From Oscillospiraceae bacterium (GTDB lineage Bacteria; Bacillota; Clostridia; Saccharofermentanales; Fastidiosipilaceae), in assembly GCA_029983685.1 (NCBI GenBank), contig JASBZA010000010.1, forward strand, positions 1 to 55,840: DNA of 55,840 nucleotides, read 5' to 3'. The position numbers were made by a program, and so were the translations under genes. Shown in pieces: positions 16,805-25,574 of the stretch (its first letter is position 1; each line of letters starts with the position of its first letter). Below the pieces are notes generated by a model. It was given only the letters and a program-made list of their open reading frames with translations. It made no database searches and was not told the DNA's origin.

Positions 16805-17683
16805 TTACGAAAGTCCGACAGATTTAAGGAGCTTACTCGGAGACTTGCCGAATTCTTTACAGAAAGCACGGTAAAAAGTACTGTAGTCGTTGAAATTATA
16901 ATCAAAACAAGTTTCTAAAATCGGTCTTCCCGCTAGAATTTCCTCTTTGGCCAGGAAAAGTCGCTTCTTCATAATGTACTGATTGATGGTAAGACCAATA
17001 TGCTCTTTAAACAGCTTGTTGCAGCTTGCCGGACTGATGTGAAGCTTCTCGGCAATCGTATGTGCGGAAATATCCTCACGAATGCATGTGTCTACAATAG
17101 AAAAGATATCTAAGAGCATGGCATCTTGGCTGGACTTATTGGGGCTATTGACCGGTTGCTTATAAAACTTATAGCGTGCCACAGTAATAAGTAACTCCAT
17201 GATATAAGCATTGGCCAGTAGATCGGCTCCGAATTCTCGAGATTCTGATTGAATAAGGATATTCTCAAGCAAGTTGTGTACGGTAAACTGGGCATCCAAT
17301 GACAATTGAATATAGGAACCTTTGAAGTTCATGGTTAGGAAAGGGATTAGTAAATTCGTCTGTACGGAAGAGAGTTTCTCAATATAATCCATTCCCAGCC
17401 AAAGGACATAACGCTCATAGGCCTTCACACTATCATCGATAAGCGCCTTGTGCTTCACATTAGGAGCAATCAGCAAAACAGAGCCCGGAGTGAGGTGAAC
17501 AGTAGCGTCCTCTATCAGATATTCCACATCTCCGTTTATAAAGAAATAGAATTCATAATGATCATGCGTATGCAAATCGACATTGGTTAAGGTCGTATCT
17601 CGGTTGTAGTATATGGCGAAATCTTCTTGCTTCAGTCGAGGTTTCTCGCTCGTGAATGTTGTCGGCCGGACTTTTTGTAGCAT
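16805..17683 (-). CDS. AraC-family transcriptional regulator with cupin sensor
   Basis: 292 residues. The N-terminal cupin domain (about 15-130; THDHYEFYFFINGDVEY carries the typical HxHxxYE-like strand) senses a ligand. The C-terminal double helix-turn-helix (about 190-290; ISAHTIAEKLHISPASCNKL and FNDYSTFYRAFCKEFGKSP) binds DNA. AGGAGG precedes the ATG at 17683. It diverges from the PP2C/ABC-transporter set, so it may control that set, probably in response to a small sugar-like or phosphorylated ligand. Confidence 0.9.
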   Translation of the reverse strand: MLQKVRPTTFTSEKPRLKQEDFAIYYNRDTTLTNVDLHTHDHYEFYFFINGDVEYLIEDATVHLTPGSVLLIAPNVKHKALIDDSVKAYERYVLWLGMDYIEKLSSVQTNLLIPFLTMNFKGSYIQLSLDAQFTVHNLLENILIQSESREFGADLLANAYIMELLITVARYKFYKQPVNSPNKSSQDAMLLDIFSIVDTCIREDISAHTIAEKLHISPASCNKLFKEHIGLTINQYIMKKRLFLAKEEILAGRPILETCFDYNFNDYSTFYRAFCKEFGKSPSKLLKSVGLS

Positions 17684-17733
17684 GCTCTCCTCCTAATATA
17701 TTGCATTTTTTAAAAGGTCCACAGTATTGCCAA

Positions 17734-17748
17734 TTGAAGTAAATTCAA
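17734..17748. promoter_or_regulatory. Inverted repeat in divergent AraC/PP2C region
   Basis: TTGAA-N5-TTCAA, a 5-bp perfect inverted repeat 50 bp upstream of the AraC-family start. The 250-bp intergenic stretch (17684-17934) is AT-rich and otherwise holds no gene I can support. It could be a self-regulatory site, but AraC proteins more often bind direct repeats. Confidence 0.3.
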
Positions 17749-17934
17749 CATTTTCTTAAAGCCATTAAACACTATTAGGTCAATATGCACAAATCGTCAA
17801 GGTTAAATTTGGGTTATATTTTATTTATTTTTAACATACAAAAATCAAAAACGCAAACTTTTATAGGGGAAGTGCAAGGATTTATTGCCTTCCCTCTCCT
17901 ATACTATGGTCATCAAGTCAAGAAAGGAAAAAGT

Positions 17935-18735
17935 ATGGAAGTCCTGGAGCAGTTCACCAAAGGAAAAATTTCAGATGCATTATCGGAAGATCGTATCTTT
18001 GTTTCGAATGATTTTGCTGCTGTAATCGACGGCGTAAGCGATAAGTATAAAACGACTTGGCAAGGCCATCACGGAGGCTGGGTAGCCTCTTCTCAAATTG
18101 TGGATGTTCTTCGTGACCTGAACCCGAATGCTACATGCCAAGACTTTATTCATCAGGTAAACAAGGCTTTTTTCAGGTTCTATGAGAACGCCGATTTGAC
18201 CTGCCCCCCGGAGCAATTTATTTTGCAGGCTGTCGCTGCCGTCTACTCTGCGGCCAAAAATGAAATTTGGCTCATAGGAGATGCCCAGGTCAGAATGAAC
18301 GGCCAAAATTACCACGCTCGAAAGAAAAGCGACGAAGTGCTGGCCGATTGCAGATCCTTGCTATTACATATAAATGATATAAATGACGGCTCTGAGGCAG
18401 GCTATCAAGCGGCCCGTGAGGCAATTGTTCCGCTAATCTTAGAAGCGACTTGCTTTGCCAACAAAACCGGGACACGTTTTTCCTACGCCATATTAAACGG
18501 CGAAGAAATTCCGGAAGACTTGGTTCAGATAATCCCCTTGGACGATGCAGAGGAATTTATTTTGGCCAGTGACGGTTATCCCGAAGTCCTAGACAACTTA
18601 GCGCTAACAGAAGAAAAGCTTGCGGATGTTTTGGAACAAGATCCCGGTTGTTACAAAGTTTTCCCCGAGACCAAAGGACTTAACCCCGGACAAAAGAGCT
18701 TCGATGACAGGGCTTATCTACGCATACGCATATGA
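17935..18735 (+). CDS. PP2C-like phosphatase-domain protein
   Basis: About 266 residues. The N-terminal FVSNDFAAVIDGVSDK matches the first metal-binding Asp-Gly strand of PP2C/PPM phosphatases, and ASDGYPEVL with the final FDDRAYLRI matches the later DG and DD strands. The open frame reaches back to 17785, but AAGAAAGGA precedes the ATG at 17935 and the earlier residues look non-coding. It stands 67 bp before the ABC transporter lipoprotein gene and is probably co-expressed. It may dephosphorylate a small molecule or a protein; the substrate is not clear. Confidence 0.7.
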   Translation: MEVLEQFTKGKISDALSEDRIFVSNDFAAVIDGVSDKYKTTWQGHHGGWVASSQIVDVLRDLNPNATCQDFIHQVNKAFFRFYENADLTCPPEQFILQAVAAVYSAAKNEIWLIGDAQVRMNGQNYHARKKSDEVLADCRSLLLHINDINDGSEAGYQAAREAIVPLILEATCFANKTGTRFSYAILNGEEIPEDLVQIIPLDDAEEFILASDGYPEVLDNLALTEEKLADVLEQDPGCYKVFPETKGLNPGQKSFDDRAYLRIRI

Positions 18736-18802
18736 AAACCGATCTTAAACACGAACTGTGTTTTAGAAAAATAAAGTAAGGAATCAATTCAAGGGAGGAA
18801 GT

Positions 18803-19921
18803 ATGAAAAAGTTTATTTCAGTCGCAATGGCTCTGGTTATGAGTTTAGGCATGGTCGCCTGCTCCGGAGATAATGAAGGAAGCGACACCACCAAGGGAGA
18901 TGCCACAGGCTCCGTTAAGGAAGAAAGTGTAGATTTCGAAAAGATTTATGCCGAAAAACCCAACGGTGAGTTGCTGGTTGTTGTTACCAATAACGCCGGC
19001 GAAGGCCGTGACGTGTGGCTTAAGAATTTGGCTTCTGAAGCCGGATTCAATCTGGAAATCGTAAGTTTGGGAGGCGGTGCTGCGACCGCTCGCGTCATTG
19101 CCGAAGCGAACAATCCCACCACCAATGTCATCTGGGGCCCGTCCGAAGATCAGTTTGCCACCATGGTTGAAGCCAATGCTTTGGCCCCCTTCGTTCCCGA
19201 ATGGGCGGAGGACGTTAAAGGTCTGTCCAAAGAAAACGGCTACAGCTGGCCTTATGAAATCCAGCCTAAACTCTTAGTGGCCAATCCCGATCAATTTACG
19301 GAGGAAACGGCACCTAAGGACTACAAGGACCTCTGGGAAAAGCCTGAATTCCACGGCAAGTATGCTGTACCTACAGCTTTTGACGGTAACACAAATCGTG
19401 CCATCATCGGCGGAATTTTAGCCCAATATCTGGATCCCGACGGCGAATTGGGCGTCTCGGATGAAGGATGGGAGGCTATCAAAGCTTATTTTAACAACGG
19501 TTATAAGACACCTAAGGGTGAAAATGATTTCGGCAACATGGCCTCGGGCACGGTTCCCATCACCTTCACCTTTGCATCGGGTCTTTTGGGCAAAATGAAG
19601 AGTTTCAATGTTGAGCCTATCGTCATTTATACAGAAGTGGGCGAACCTACCAACACCAACCAAATCGGTGTAGTCAAGGCCAAAGATCAGAAGATTTTTG
19701 AAGAGTCCCTACGTTTTGCCAACTGGCTGGGTAGTGCAGACGTCATCGGTGCCTATGCTGCTGCCAACGGCAATATCGTGGCTAATGCCAAGGCCAAAGA
19801 CCAGATGGATCCCTTCATGAAAGATGTAGCCGATAAGTTTAAAGCACAAGATGCCGATTGGACCTACATCAACTCCATGATGGACCAATGGGTCGCTAAG
19901 ATTCAGCTGGAAATTTATTAA
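18803..19921 (+). CDS. ABC transporter substrate-binding lipoprotein (Fbp/AfuA/PhnS-like)
   Basis: 372 residues. Lipoprotein signal peptide with Cys20 (LGMVACSGD), then a two-lobed family 1 extracellular binding protein: LLVVVTNNAGEG begins lobe one, WGPSEDQFATMVEANALAPF follows, and the hinge is around YAVPTAFDGNTNR. The relatives bind ferric ion, 2-aminoethylphosphonate, polyamines or sugar phosphates. GGGAGG precedes the ATG. The transporter is completed by the ATPase and fused permease downstream. The neighbouring 2H phosphoesterase and PP2C-like protein point toward a phosphorylated substrate; this is inference. Confidence 0.85.
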   Translation: MKKFISVAMALVMSLGMVACSGDNEGSDTTKGDATGSVKEESVDFEKIYAEKPNGELLVVVTNNAGEGRDVWLKNLASEAGFNLEIVSLGGGAATARVIAEANNPTTNVIWGPSEDQFATMVEANALAPFVPEWAEDVKGLSKENGYSWPYEIQPKLLVANPDQFTEETAPKDYKDLWEKPEFHGKYAVPTAFDGNTNRAIIGGILAQYLDPDGELGVSDEGWEAIKAYFNNGYKTPKGENDFGNMASGTVPITFTFASGLLGKMKSFNVEPIVIYTEVGEPTNTNQIGVVKAKDQKIFEESLRFANWLGSADVIGAYAAANGNIVANAKAKDQMDPFMKDVADKFKAQDADWTYINSMMDQWVAKIQLEIY

Positions 19922-19934
19922 TAAAAAGCAGATC

Positions 19935-19970
19935 GGATCGGACTCCCGTAGCGGATTTCCGGTCCCTTTT
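19935..19970 (+). terminator. Weak intergenic hairpin between binding protein and ATPase genes
   Basis: GGATCGG (19935-19941) pairs with CCGGTCC (19959-19965), one G-U pair, followed by CTTTT. Such partial terminators often give binding-protein genes more transcript than their downstream transporter genes. Confidence 0.5.
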
Positions 19971-20018
19971 CATAAAAGTTCTAAGACAAGAAAAACATTA
20001 TCAGAGGGGTAAGAGAGT

Positions 20019-21041
20019 ATGATCAGATTTGAAGATGTTGAAATTAAGTTCGGTGATTTTGTCGCCATCCAAAATTTGAATTTAGAAATCGAAAAGGGCG
20101 AATTCTTTACTTTCTTAGGCCCTTCCGGTTGCGGTAAAACGACGACACTCCGTGCTCTGGTCGGTTTTATTCATCCCAGCAAAGGAAGAATCTGGGTCAA
20201 CGATGAGGATATCACCGACAAGCAAATCGAAAAGAGAGGTATAGGTATGGTCTTCCAAAGCTATGCCCTCTTCCCGACCATGACTGTCCGGGAAAATATC
20301 GAATTCGGCCTCAAAGAAAACAAGTGGAAAGTCAATGCCATAGCCAAGCGCGTAGAAGAAGTCGCTTCCATAGTCAATTTAAATGAAGAGCAGTTGCAAA
20401 AAAATGTATCTGAACTATCCGGCGGTCAGCAGCAACGTGTGGCTATTGCCAGAGCCCTGGCGCTTCGTCCCGATATTATTGTTTTGGACGAACCCTTGTC
20501 CAACCTGGACGCTAAATTACGAAAATCCCTTCGCCTGGAGCTAAAGAAAATTCAGCAAATGTCAGGCGCTACGATGATTTATGTCACCCATGATCAGGAA
20601 GAAGCCCTTACACTCTCTTCTCGGATTGCTGTCTTCAACAACGGTTTCGTGGAACAAGTCGGTACGCCCAGAGAAATTTATTATCATCCGGCTTCTGAAT
20701 TTGTTACAAACTTTATCGGTGATACCAATATGTTGCCCGTCGAACTACTGAAACACCTCATCCGCACCTATCCTGATTTGGATTTATCCGACCAAGACCA
20801 TGTCTATGTAAGAGCCGAATCCATTAAAGACCAAATAAAAGAGGAAGAAAAAGAAGCTTATCTGGAACTTCCGGCCATCGTCAGCCTAGAAGAATTCTAC
20901 GGTATTACAACCAGACGCACTTATAACGTAGCCGGTGTAGAGCTGCGCAGTATAAACACCAAAGTCGATCAGGAAGTTAATATAGGCGATCAAAAAACGC
21001 TCTATATCAACAGACGCAATCTTATCGTATTCAAGGGGTAA
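20019..21041 (+). CDS. ABC transporter ATP-binding protein (FbpC/PotA-like)
   Basis: 340 residues. Walker A GPSGCGKTT, signature LSGGQQQR, Walker B IIVLDEP, D-loop SNLDAKLR and switch YVTHDQEEAL are intact. The C-terminal about 100 residues form a TOBE-type regulatory domain. It energises the fused permease whose start is 6 bp downstream, taking substrate from the lipoprotein encoded upstream. The RBS is a modest GGGGTAAGAG. Confidence 0.92.
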   Translation: MIRFEDVEIKFGDFVAIQNLNLEIEKGEFFTFLGPSGCGKTTTLRALVGFIHPSKGRIWVNDEDITDKQIEKRGIGMVFQSYALFPTMTVRENIEFGLKENKWKVNAIAKRVEEVASIVNLNEEQLQKNVSELSGGQQQRVAIARALALRPDIIVLDEPLSNLDAKLRKSLRLELKKIQQMSGATMIYVTHDQEEALTLSSRIAVFNNGFVEQVGTPREIYYHPASEFVTNFIGDTNMLPVELLKHLIRTYPDLDLSDQDHVYVRAESIKDQIKEEEKEAYLELPAIVSLEEFYGITTRRTYNVAGVELRSINTKVDQEVNIGDQKTLYINRRNLIVFKG

Positions 21042-21046
21042 ATAAT

Positions 21047-22768
21047 ATGGAAAAAAAGCTTAGCTTAAGAACCAATTATCGTCTACAAAAAACCTTGCGT
21101 TTTGTCCTAATCGCCTTGGTCATCGGATGGTTGATATTCAGCTTCCTGCTCTACCCCAATGTCGACTTGATTCGGACGACCCTCTTTCAAGACGGCAAGC
21201 TTCAGGTAAATCCTATCATCCAGGTTTTTACCTCCAGCCGGGTCCAAAAGAGCTTGTGGAATTCTTTTATCCTGGCCATATCCCTCACACTGACCGTTAA
21301 TATTCTCGGGATATTCCAAGTCCTGATTTTAGATTACTTCAATATTAAAGGGAATAAATGGTTAAGCGTAGCCTATCACGCCCCGCTCATCTGCAACGGC
21401 ATGGTTCTCGTTTTAGCCTATAACTTCGTCTATGGCGGAAACGGTTTTTTAACAACCGTATTCACCAGACTTTTCCCGGATATGAATCCTCTATGGTTCC
21501 AGGGTTTCTGGGCTGTATTAATAGAAATGACTTTCTCCGGAACCTCCAACCATATCATGATTGTCCGCGATGCCCTACATGCCATTGATTATCAAACGAT
21601 AGAAGCTGCCCAGTCTATGGGAATCAAACCCTGGCGCGTCTTGATCAAAGTCGTCTTACCTACTTTGAGACCTTCGCTTTTTGCCGCCTCTATCCTCACT
21701 TTTATCACCGGTGTATCCGCTTTTGCGACACCACAGGTCTTAGGCGGACCGGAGTTTGAAACCATAAACCCCCTGGTTCGGTCCTTCGCCAACACGCTGA
21801 CCACCAGACATTATGCTGCTATCCTGGCTATCTTCCTCGGAATTGTAACCATAATAGTCATGACCTTTTCCAACTATATTGAAAGACGGAAAAACTACAG
21901 ATCTGTATCTAAGACCAAAATTCCTCTTAGAAAACAGAATATTCAAAGTGCCAAAGTCCGCATCCCCGTTACCATACTGGCCCACCTCATTGCGATTTTG
22001 CAAGTCTTGCCCTTGTTCTTCGTCGTGCTCTTCTCTTTCATGAGCGCCAAAGACTTATATGCCGGCAAGATCAGTTTTGCACGCTTTACCTTGGATAACT
22101 ATAAAACCGTCTTTAATTCAACTTTGGGCGCCAGGCCGGTCTTAACGTCATTGATTTATTCCGCTGTATCCAGTATTGCCATTGTTGCCCTCATGCTTTT
22201 CATTGGCAGGATTATTACCAAGTACAAAAACCGCCTGACCCGTACACTGGAGGCCGTGCTGCAAATTCCCTGGTTCTTACCTTCTACCTTAATTGCTTTG
22301 GCCATGGTCATGACCTTCTCCGCGCCCAAAGCCTTCCTGGGGAATCGCGTCCTAACAGGCACCTTATACCTCCTACCCATCGGTTATATGGTCATCAAAA
22401 CACCTTATACCCTGCGTATGATCAAGGCTGCCTACGCCACACTGGATGAGTCCATTGAGGAAGCGGCCAAAAATCTCGGCGCCTCTTCGATGAAGACATA
22501 TGTAAAGGTTCTGCTGCCCATTCTTTGGCCGGATGTGCTTTCGGTTTTCTTACTGAATTTCATCGGACTTTTGGGTGAATACAGCCTATCTGTTTTCTTA
22601 TTCCATCCCAGATATCAGCCCTTAGGTGTTGCCCTTAATGCCGCTGCCAGCCCTGATGCCACACCCGAAGCCGCCATGCTTAGCTTCGTCTATGCCGTGC
22701 TGATTATGGCCATATCCACACTGACTATACTCTTTATCTACAATCGAAAGGGGAAAATAAAAAAATGA
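21047..22768 (+). CDS. ABC transporter permease, two membrane domains fused
   Basis: 573 residues with about twelve hydrophobic segments and two BPD_transp_1 domains (about 70-275 and 355-560). Each half contains the cytoplasmic EAA loop that docks the ATPase: EAAQSMGIKPWRVLIKVVLP in the first and EAAKNLGASSMKTYVKVLLP in the second. Double-length permeases of this kind occur in iron(III), thiamine (ThiP) and aminoethylphosphonate transporters. Its stop overlaps the next ATG (ATGA), indicating tight coupling to the 2H phosphoesterase. Confidence 0.92.
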   Translation: MEKKLSLRTNYRLQKTLRFVLIALVIGWLIFSFLLYPNVDLIRTTLFQDGKLQVNPIIQVFTSSRVQKSLWNSFILAISLTLTVNILGIFQVLILDYFNIKGNKWLSVAYHAPLICNGMVLVLAYNFVYGGNGFLTTVFTRLFPDMNPLWFQGFWAVLIEMTFSGTSNHIMIVRDALHAIDYQTIEAAQSMGIKPWRVLIKVVLPTLRPSLFAASILTFITGVSAFATPQVLGGPEFETINPLVRSFANTLTTRHYAAILAIFLGIVTIIVMTFSNYIERRKNYRSVSKTKIPLRKQNIQSAKVRIPVTILAHLIAILQVLPLFFVVLFSFMSAKDLYAGKISFARFTLDNYKTVFNSTLGARPVLTSLIYSAVSSIAIVALMLFIGRIITKYKNRLTRTLEAVLQIPWFLPSTLIALAMVMTFSAPKAFLGNRVLTGTLYLLPIGYMVIKTPYTLRMIKAAYATLDESIEEAAKNLGASSMKTYVKVLLPILWPDVLSVFLLNFIGLLGEYSLSVFLFHPRYQPLGVALNAAASPDATPEAAMLSFVYAVLIMAISTLTILFIYNRKGKIKK

Positions 22769-23457
22769 GTATGCCACTACATCAAACCGAATTCAAAGAT
22801 GCCGGTGTGAAATTCACACCGGACGGTAAGGTTCTAACTTACTACGGAAACACCATCATTTGCCTTATGAATGATGCCTCTTGGCCCATATACCATGCCG
22901 CCAAGAAAGCAATTGCCGCGCTCCGACAGAGCTCTTACGCTGACAAAATGGCCTTCTTGCCCAAGGATTCTTTGCACATGACCGTAATTTCACTGACAAG
23001 AGAACTCGATCGCCACACACAATATTGGTCTCCTCATGTGCCCGAAGATGCCTCTTTTGAAGAGGCAGACCGCATTCTGGAAGAACTGGTTCAAGATATA
23101 CCTCAGGGGCATGACGTCCAAATGCGTTTTGACCATGTCGAACAGACCAAGTTGATTCTCGTACCGGCCGACGAGGCCTCCGCTCAAGCTCTTTTGGAAT
23201 ATAGAGAGAAGATTTCGGATATTACCGGGATAAGGCACGCTAATCATGAAGATTACAGGTATCACATGAGCCTGGACTATGCTCTTAAGCCGCTTACGGC
23301 CGATGAAATAGAAGAAAATAGAATCTTGTGCGAATCTTTGACCCAAGAATTCCGCCAAAGCTTGCCCCTTATTAGCTTGCCTAAGCCACGCTTTGTCATC
23401 TTCGACAACATGCTGGCTTATAACACCGACAGAAAAAAGAGAGGCACTCTCGGCTAA
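22765..23457 (+). CDS. 2H phosphoesterase superfamily protein (DUF1868-like)
   Basis: 230 residues. The two catalytic motifs of 2H enzymes are visible: His71-x-Thr73 (DSLHMTVISL) and His167-x-Ser169 (YRYHMSLDYAL), spaced as in cyclic phosphodiesterases and 2'-5' RNA ligases. YYGNTIICL and FVIFDNML flank the fold as in DUF1868 proteins. It is cytoplasmic and overlaps the permease stop by 4 bp. In this place it may open or hydrolyse an imported cyclic or diester phosphate. The true substrate is unknown. Confidence 0.8.
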   Translation: MSMPLHQTEFKDAGVKFTPDGKVLTYYGNTIICLMNDASWPIYHAAKKAIAALRQSSYADKMAFLPKDSLHMTVISLTRELDRHTQYWSPHVPEDASFEEADRILEELVQDIPQGHDVQMRFDHVEQTKLILVPADEASAQALLEYREKISDITGIRHANHEDYRYHMSLDYALKPLTADEIEENRILCESLTQEFRQSLPLISLPKPRFVIFDNMLAYNTDRKKRGTLG

Positions 23458-23472
23458 TGGGAATCGTGCATT

Positions 23473-24204
23473 ATGCAAAAATTTTGGGACATTTTTTTTA
23501 ATCCGCTCCCTTGGCAATGGGAGATTGTATTTTTGCTACGCATTGTGTTAGCCGGTGTATTGGGCTTCTTTATCGGGCTGGAACGTATGCACCGATCCAA
23601 AGAAGCCGGTGTACGTACCCACATCGTCCTGGCCGTGGCTTCCGCCATTTTCATGCTCATCAGTAAATACGGTTTTTCAGACCTTAAGGGACCGGTCGCA
23701 GACCTCTTCGCCATGCATAAGGGCGCGGATTCTTCTCGTATTGCAGCCCAAATCGTAAGCGGTATCGGCTTCATCGGTGCAGGCATTATTTTCAAGAATT
23801 CACGTTCCATAAGTGGCCTTACTACGGCTGCAGGCATGTGGGCTACGGCAGGCATCGGCATGGCGGTGGGTTCCGGCATGTACGGAGTAGGTCTGGCGGG
23901 AACGCTCATCATCGTAGGCGTTCAATACTTTACACACCGCTTAGGCATCAGCAGCGGTAAAGGTTACCACTACACCATCGTAATGGAGGCAGGCGGATCG
24001 AAGGCTTTTAGAGAATGGTTGATGAATTTTCTAGAAGCGGACGGTCTTATCGTAGAAGAGCTCAATATCCAACGCAAAAAGAAAGGTACTGCGTTTTTTC
24101 AATTGATTATTACAAGTGAGAAAGCCCTCGTCGTTCCCTACTATGCCAATCATCTCTTAGATGCTTCCGAAGAAATTGAATCGGTCCGATTAATCGAAGA
24201 ATAG
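23473..24204 (+). CDS. MgtC/SapB family membrane protein
   Basis: 243 residues. The N-terminal about 145 residues contain the MgtC/SapB membrane domain with the signature GFFIGLERMHRSKEAGVRTH and SGIGFIGAGIIFK, followed by a soluble ACT-like C-terminal domain (about 150-243). Family members help cells under low magnesium or phosphate stress and affect ATP synthase or phosphate uptake in pathogens. It starts 15 bp after the 2H phosphoesterase and ends before a terminator, so it is probably the last gene of the transporter operon. A link with phosphate homeostasis would fit, but is inferred. Confidence 0.9.
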   Translation: MQKFWDIFFNPLPWQWEIVFLLRIVLAGVLGFFIGLERMHRSKEAGVRTHIVLAVASAIFMLISKYGFSDLKGPVADLFAMHKGADSSRIAAQIVSGIGFIGAGIIFKNSRSISGLTTAAGMWATAGIGMAVGSGMYGVGLAGTLIIVGVQYFTHRLGISSGKGYHYTIVMEAGGSKAFREWLMNFLEADGLIVEELNIQRKKKGTAFFQLIITSEKALVVPYYANHLLDASEEIESVRLIEE

Positions 24205-24219
24205 TACTCCTTCTTGTCT

Positions 24220-24252
24220 AGACGCTTGCTCCCCTTGGGCAGGCGTCTATTT
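24220..24252 (+). terminator. Rho-independent terminator after mgtC-like gene
   Basis: AGACGCTTGC pairs with GCAGGCGTCT (24220-24248) and is followed by ATTTTAA. Confidence 0.75.
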
Positions 24253-24405
24253 TAATCCTTTATTTATCAGTAATTGAACCTTTGATTGAATTTTCAAAAA
24301 ATTTTCAGCTTTCATGCTTGATTAAAGCCTCTCATTATGATATTTTTTTACCCGATGAGTAAGTTCTACTCATCATTTCTCGTAAATTTGAAAGGAGAAC
24401 TTTTT

Positions 24406-25476
24406 ATGTCAATGATGAAAGGCTATGCTATGTTAAAAATCGGGGAGACCGGTTGGATTGAGAAGGAACGTCCGACCTGCGGCCCCAACGATGCCATTAT
24501 CAGACCTTTGGCCCTGTCCCCTTGTACATCCGACGTTCACACCGTATGGGAAGGCGCTTTAGGTGATCGCCACAACATGATCTTAGGCCATGAGGGCTGC
24601 GGTGAAGTCGTAGAGGTCGGTTCGGCTGTTAAGGACTTCAAGCCCGGTGACCGTATCATGGTTGCCGCTATTACTCCGGACTGGATGTCTCTGGCTGCTC
24701 AAGACGGCTACCCCATGCACTCCGGCGGTATGTTGGGAGGCTGGAAGTTCTCTAACTTCAAGGATGGTGTATTCGGTGAATACTTCCACGTTAACGACGC
24801 AGACGGCAACCTGGCCCACCTGCCCGATTCTATCTCCACCGCTGAAGCTTGTATGTTATCCGACATGATTCCTACCGGTTTTCACGGTGTCGAATTGGCT
24901 GAAGTAAGCTTCGGTGATAACGTTCTGGTTATCGGTATCGGCCCTGTAGGTTTGATGGCTGTAGCCGGTGCGGATTTGGCCGGTGCTTCCAATATCATCT
25001 GTGTCGGTACGCGTCCTGTATGTGTTGAAGCGGCCAAAGGCTACGGCGGTACCCACTTTGTGAACTACAAAGACGGCCCGATTGACCAGCAGGTCTTAGA
25101 ACTTACCAACGGCCAAGGCGTCGACAAGATTATTATCGCAGGCGGTGATAATGATACTTTCGAAGAAGCTGTTAAGTGCCTACGTCCCGGCGGTAAGATC
25201 GGTAACGTAAACTACTTAGGCTCCGGCGACTACATTAAGATTCCTCGCATCGAGTGGGGTGTCGGTATGGGTCATAAGAGAATCAACGGCGGTCTCATGC
25301 CCGGCGGTCGTTTACGCTTAGAGAAGCTGGCCCGCTTAATCGAAGTCGGCAAGTTAGATGTCAAACCCATGTTGACCCACCGCTTCGAAGGCTTCGAGCA
25401 CGTCGAGGATGCCCTCATGCTCATGAAGGACAAACCGCGTGACCTCATCAAGCCCGTTGTGGTTATTGAGGAATAA
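24406..25476 (+). CDS. adh: NADP-dependent secondary alcohol dehydrogenase (C. beijerinckii type)
   Basis: 356 residues of the zinc medium-chain dehydrogenase family. The sequence closely follows the clostridial isopropanol dehydrogenase as I know it (MLKIGETGWIEKERP, PCTSDVHTVWEGALGDRH, GWKFSNFKDGVFGEYFHVND). Catalytic zinc ligands are Cys40, His62 and Glu63 (GHEGCGEVVEVG), plus the Asp in LSDMIPTGFHG. The cofactor fold is GIGPVGLM with the GTRPVCVEAA segment associated with NADP preference. It interconverts ketones and secondary alcohols. The frame opens at 24337, but AAAGGAG fits the ATG at 24406. The gene is monocistronic with a terminator. Confidence 0.93.
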   Translation: MSMMKGYAMLKIGETGWIEKERPTCGPNDAIIRPLALSPCTSDVHTVWEGALGDRHNMILGHEGCGEVVEVGSAVKDFKPGDRIMVAAITPDWMSLAAQDGYPMHSGGMLGGWKFSNFKDGVFGEYFHVNDADGNLAHLPDSISTAEACMLSDMIPTGFHGVELAEVSFGDNVLVIGIGPVGLMAVAGADLAGASNIICVGTRPVCVEAAKGYGGTHFVNYKDGPIDQQVLELTNGQGVDKIIIAGGDNDTFEEAVKCLRPGGKIGNVNYLGSGDYIKIPRIEWGVGMGHKRINGGLMPGGRLRLEKLARLIEVGKLDVKPMLTHRFEGFEHVEDALMLMKDKPRDLIKPVVVIEE

Positions 25477-25510
25477 GCCGTCTTCTATTAACATAAACGT
25501 AGACCTCAAC

Positions 25511-25537
25511 GAGGGAGCCTCAAGAGGCTCCCTCTTT
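25511..25537 (+). terminator. Rho-independent terminator after adh
   Basis: A perfect 11-bp stem GAGGGAGCCTC/GAGGCTCCCTC with an AA loop, followed by TTT at 25535-25537. Confidence 0.85.
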
Positions 25538-25574
25538 ACTTGAAAACGAAAGGAAAAGATAGGGACAATAGCCT

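Noticed and set aside
17785..17934. Upstream extension of the PP2C-like gene (50 more residues).
   Set aside because: The residues are hydrophobic-poor, AT-biased and not family-like, and a good RBS precedes the later ATG at 17935.
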